Source of the DNA: Kiritimatiellia bacterium
Lineage (GTDB): Bacteria; Verrucomicrobiota; Kiritimatiellia; RFP12; UBA1067
Direction: 5' to 3'
Assembly (NCBI GenBank): GCA_017479035.1
Contig: JAFVCR010000096.1
Coordinates: 1-7,149 of the forward strand
DNA: 7,149 nt
Shown: positions 6,084 through 7,149 of the stretch, piece by piece
Numbering within the stretch: the stretch's first letter is position 1
Layout: each line of letters opens with the position of its first letter
The notes under the pieces: generated by a model
Seen by the model: the letters and a program-made list of their open reading frames with translations, nothing else
Databases searched by the model: none
Told to the model about the DNA's origin: nothing
Made by a program: the position numbers and the translations under genes

Positions 6084-6991
6084 CGCCCGGTCTCCTGCAA
6101 CCACCTGTCGGCATCTATTGCGGCCTGCGCGCCGCGCCCCGCCGCCACCACGGCCTGTTTGTATTGCGGGTCGGCGCAATCCCCTGCGGCAAAGATGCCC
6201 GCAACCGAGGTCCTTGTGCCGTCCACCTTCACGTATCCGTGCGCATCCAGTTCCACCGCGCCTTTCAAAAACGCAGTCTGCGGCGCGTGCCCTATCGCCA
6301 CGAACGCGCCTGTCACGGCAAGCGTCTTTCCCCCGTTCAGCAATATGCCGCCAAGTCTGCGCCCGTCTCCAGTGAACTCCGCAACAGTGGCATTCCATTC
6401 CACGGCGATGTTTCCCGCCGCCGCCACGCGGTCCGCCAGCACCTTTGCCGCACGGAATGCGTCGCGCCTGTGGATGATCGTAACGCTCTTGCAGATCCTC
6501 GCAAGATACAGCGCATCGCCAAGAGCCGTGTCACCTCCGCCTATCACGGCCACGTCCCCGCCTTTGAAAAACGAACCGTCGCAAGTGGCGCACGCGCTGA
6601 TGCCGTGGTTGCGGTATTTCGCCTCGCCGGGAAGGGCTGTCCATCTAGCCGTGGCACCTGTGGCCACGATTATCGCTTTGGCTTCTATCGTCTCGCCCGT
6701 AAGCGTGTTGATCGTGTGCGGCGCACCATCGTGCGGCTCAAGGCTTGAGGCCTCGTCGAGGAGGAACTTCGCCCCGCAGCGCTCCGCCTGCGCACGCATC
6801 GCGTTCATCAGCCCGATTCCGGCCACGGGCTCGGCAAATCCGGGGAAATTCTCCACTTCCGCCGTCTGCGTAAGTTGCCCGCCTTGCTGCAATCCATCCA
6901 GCACTGCAACCTCTCTGCCGGTCCTGGCAGCATATATGGCCGCAGTCAAACCCGCCGGCCCCGAACCCAATATGGCAATGTCGCAAATCAT
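6080..6991 (-). CDS. trxB: Thioredoxin reductase (NADPH, FAD)
   Basis: This cytoplasmic flavoenzyme uses NADPH to reduce thioredoxin. The 303-residue protein is close to the usual bacterial length (about 310-320). The FAD-binding GSGPAG is at 9-14, GGQL at 37-40, VENFPGF at 46-52, the redox-active CATC at 134-137, the NADPH-binding GGGDTA at 151-156 with HRRDAFRA at 174-181, and the C-terminal FAD block AAGDC at 268-272 followed by YKQAVVAAGRGAQAA. ATG 6991 is chosen because the FAD motif begins 8 residues later, as expected, and because a TATAAT box sits only 6 bases upstream; longer in-frame starts back to 7147 would run through the promoter and into rpmE on the other strand. No Shine-Dalgarno precedes it. 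It is the first gene of the operon and overlaps the exporter gene by 4 bases. No thioredoxin gene is in the window. Confidence 0.96.
   Translation of the reverse strand: MICDIAILGSGPAGLTAAIYAARTGREVAVLDGLQQGGQLTQTAEVENFPGFAEPVAGIGLMNAMRAQAERCGAKFLLDEASSLEPHDGAPHTINTLTGETIEAKAIIVATGATARWTALPGEAKYRNHGISACATCDGSFFKGGDVAVIGGGDTALGDALYLARICKSVTIIHRRDAFRAAKVLADRVAAAGNIAVEWNATVAEFTGDGRRLGGILLNGGKTLAVTGAFVAIGHAPQTAFLKGAVELDAHGYVKVDGTRTSVAGIFAAGDCADPQYKQAVVAAGRGAQAAIDADRWLQETGR
6092..6096 (-). promoter_or_regulatory. Ribosome binding site of the ABC exporter gene
   Basis: AGGAG on the minus strand lies 8 bases before ATG 6083, within the end of trxB. With the ATGA overlap it fixes this start; the frame stays open further upstream into trxB but only as an antisense-free out-of-frame extension without family similarity. 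Confidence 0.7.
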
Positions 6992-6997
6992 ATTTCC

Positions 6998-7026
6998 ATT
7001 ATACCACAAACCGTCCCTCCGCGCAA
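6998..7026 (-). promoter_or_regulatory. trxB operon promoter, extended -10, predicted leaderless start
   Basis: On the minus strand TATAAT (7003-6998) is preceded by TGG, giving an extended -10 element TGGTATAAT. A -35 candidate TTGCGC (7026-7021) lies 17 bases upstream and matches the consensus only in TTG. Only 6 bases separate the -10 box from ATG 6991, so transcription should begin on or within a base or two of the start codon. The missing ribosome site ahead of trxB agrees with a leaderless message. Consensus match is seen directly; promoter activity is inference. Confidence 0.7.
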
Positions 7027-7039
7027 GATGCCAGCGCGG
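7019..7039. repeat. GC-rich inverted repeat between divergent promoters; possible operator
   Basis: CCGCGC (7019-7024) and GCGCGG (7034-7039) form a perfect 6-bp inverted repeat around a 9-base spacer. The left arm overlaps the trxB -35 (7021-7026), and the right arm ends 10 bases before the rpmE -35. The dyad centre spacing of 15 bp suits a dimeric regulator, but a short GC-rich inverted repeat can occur by chance in this genome. Confidence 0.35.
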
Positions 7040-7049
7040 CAGATAATAC

Positions 7050-7078
7050 TTGCAAAATACGACGGGATTTCGTATAAT
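7050..7078 (+). promoter_or_regulatory. rpmE promoter
   Basis: TTGCAA (7050-7055) and TATAAT (7073-7078) are separated by 17 bases, a near-consensus housekeeping sigma-factor promoter. Transcription would begin near 7085, leaving a leader of about 20 bases with a ribosome site (GAAAGG, 7093-7098) 8 bases before ATG 7107. Confidence 0.8.
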
Positions 7079-7106
7079 GTCGCATCTATTTTGAAAGGCA
7101 ATCAAG

Positions 7107-7149
7107 ATGAAAGACGGAATCCATCCCAAATATGTGGAAGCCACCATTA
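7107..7149 (+). CDS. rpmE: Ribosomal protein bL31, N-terminal fragment (cut by window end)
   Basis: Only the first 14 codons are present, reading MKDGIHPKYVEATI. The HPKY block in the first ten residues is the hallmark of bL31, a small protein of the large ribosomal subunit that helps bridge the two subunits. GAAAGG (7093-7098) lies 8 bases upstream of the ATG, and a clear promoter precedes it. The window ends before the positions where zinc-binding cysteines would appear, so the zinc or non-zinc form cannot be told. The gene is divergent from the trxB operon. Confidence 0.88.
   Translation, partial: MKDGIHPKYVEATI

Noticed and set aside
5422..6114. Minus-strand open frame of 230 codons inside the exporter gene
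   Set aside because: It is an out-of-frame reading of the exporter's membrane domain, whose correct frame shows clear ABC transporter motifs.
6992..7147. N-terminal extension of trxB up to 7147
   Set aside because: It would translate across both divergent promoters and the rpmE leader, and the FAD motif would be far from the N-terminus.

Overview
The window is a bacterial chromosomal segment. Almost all of it is one compact six-gene operon on the minus strand, flanked by an unusual repeat-filled spacer on the left and a divergent promoter region on the right. Coding DNA is GC-rich with clear Shine-Dalgarno sites (AGGAG, AAGGAG), while the left spacer has AT-rich stretches. Short tandem motifs such as AAACTGC and CTCTGCG repeats in spacers remind me of PVC-group genomes (Kiritimatiellota, Lentisphaerota, Verrucomicrobiota). 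That placement is a weak inference; phylogeny of TrxB, RuvC or the MsbA-like protein would settle it.

Layout, in the direction of transcription of the operon (right to left): thioredoxin reductase trxB (6991-6080), an MsbA-like ABC exporter (6083-4152), an unrecognised soluble protein (4155-3163), a Na+/Ca2+ exchanger-type antiporter (3147-2149), a shortened UPF0371/DUF1846 protein (2132-1113) and the Holliday-junction resolvase ruvC (1105-614). The first two junctions are 4-base stop/start overlaps (ATGA and GTGA) and the other gaps are 15, 16 and 7 bases. A strong intrinsic terminator (544-577, with a T-run at 534-538) closes the unit. The operon appears to start at an extended -10 promoter whose predicted transcription start falls on the trxB start codon, so the first message would be leaderless. 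The functions are mixed (redox, export, ion transport, recombination), so they need not form one pathway.

On the right, rpmE (ribosomal protein bL31) starts at 7107 on the plus strand under its own promoter and runs off the window. A GC-rich inverted repeat lies between the two divergent promoters and overlaps the trxB -35.

The left 613 bases hold no convincing gene. They contain an 8-bp tandem repeat, a 7-bp tandem repeat, a nested inverted repeat (128-187), a three-arm inverted repeat with alternative pairings (249-279) and a striking array of seven palindromic units at 21-22 bp spacing (about 347-498). This array is the best candidate for an undescribed element. The other notable items are the loss of about 150 C-terminal residues from the UPF0371 protein and the unknown gene translationally coupled to the exporter.
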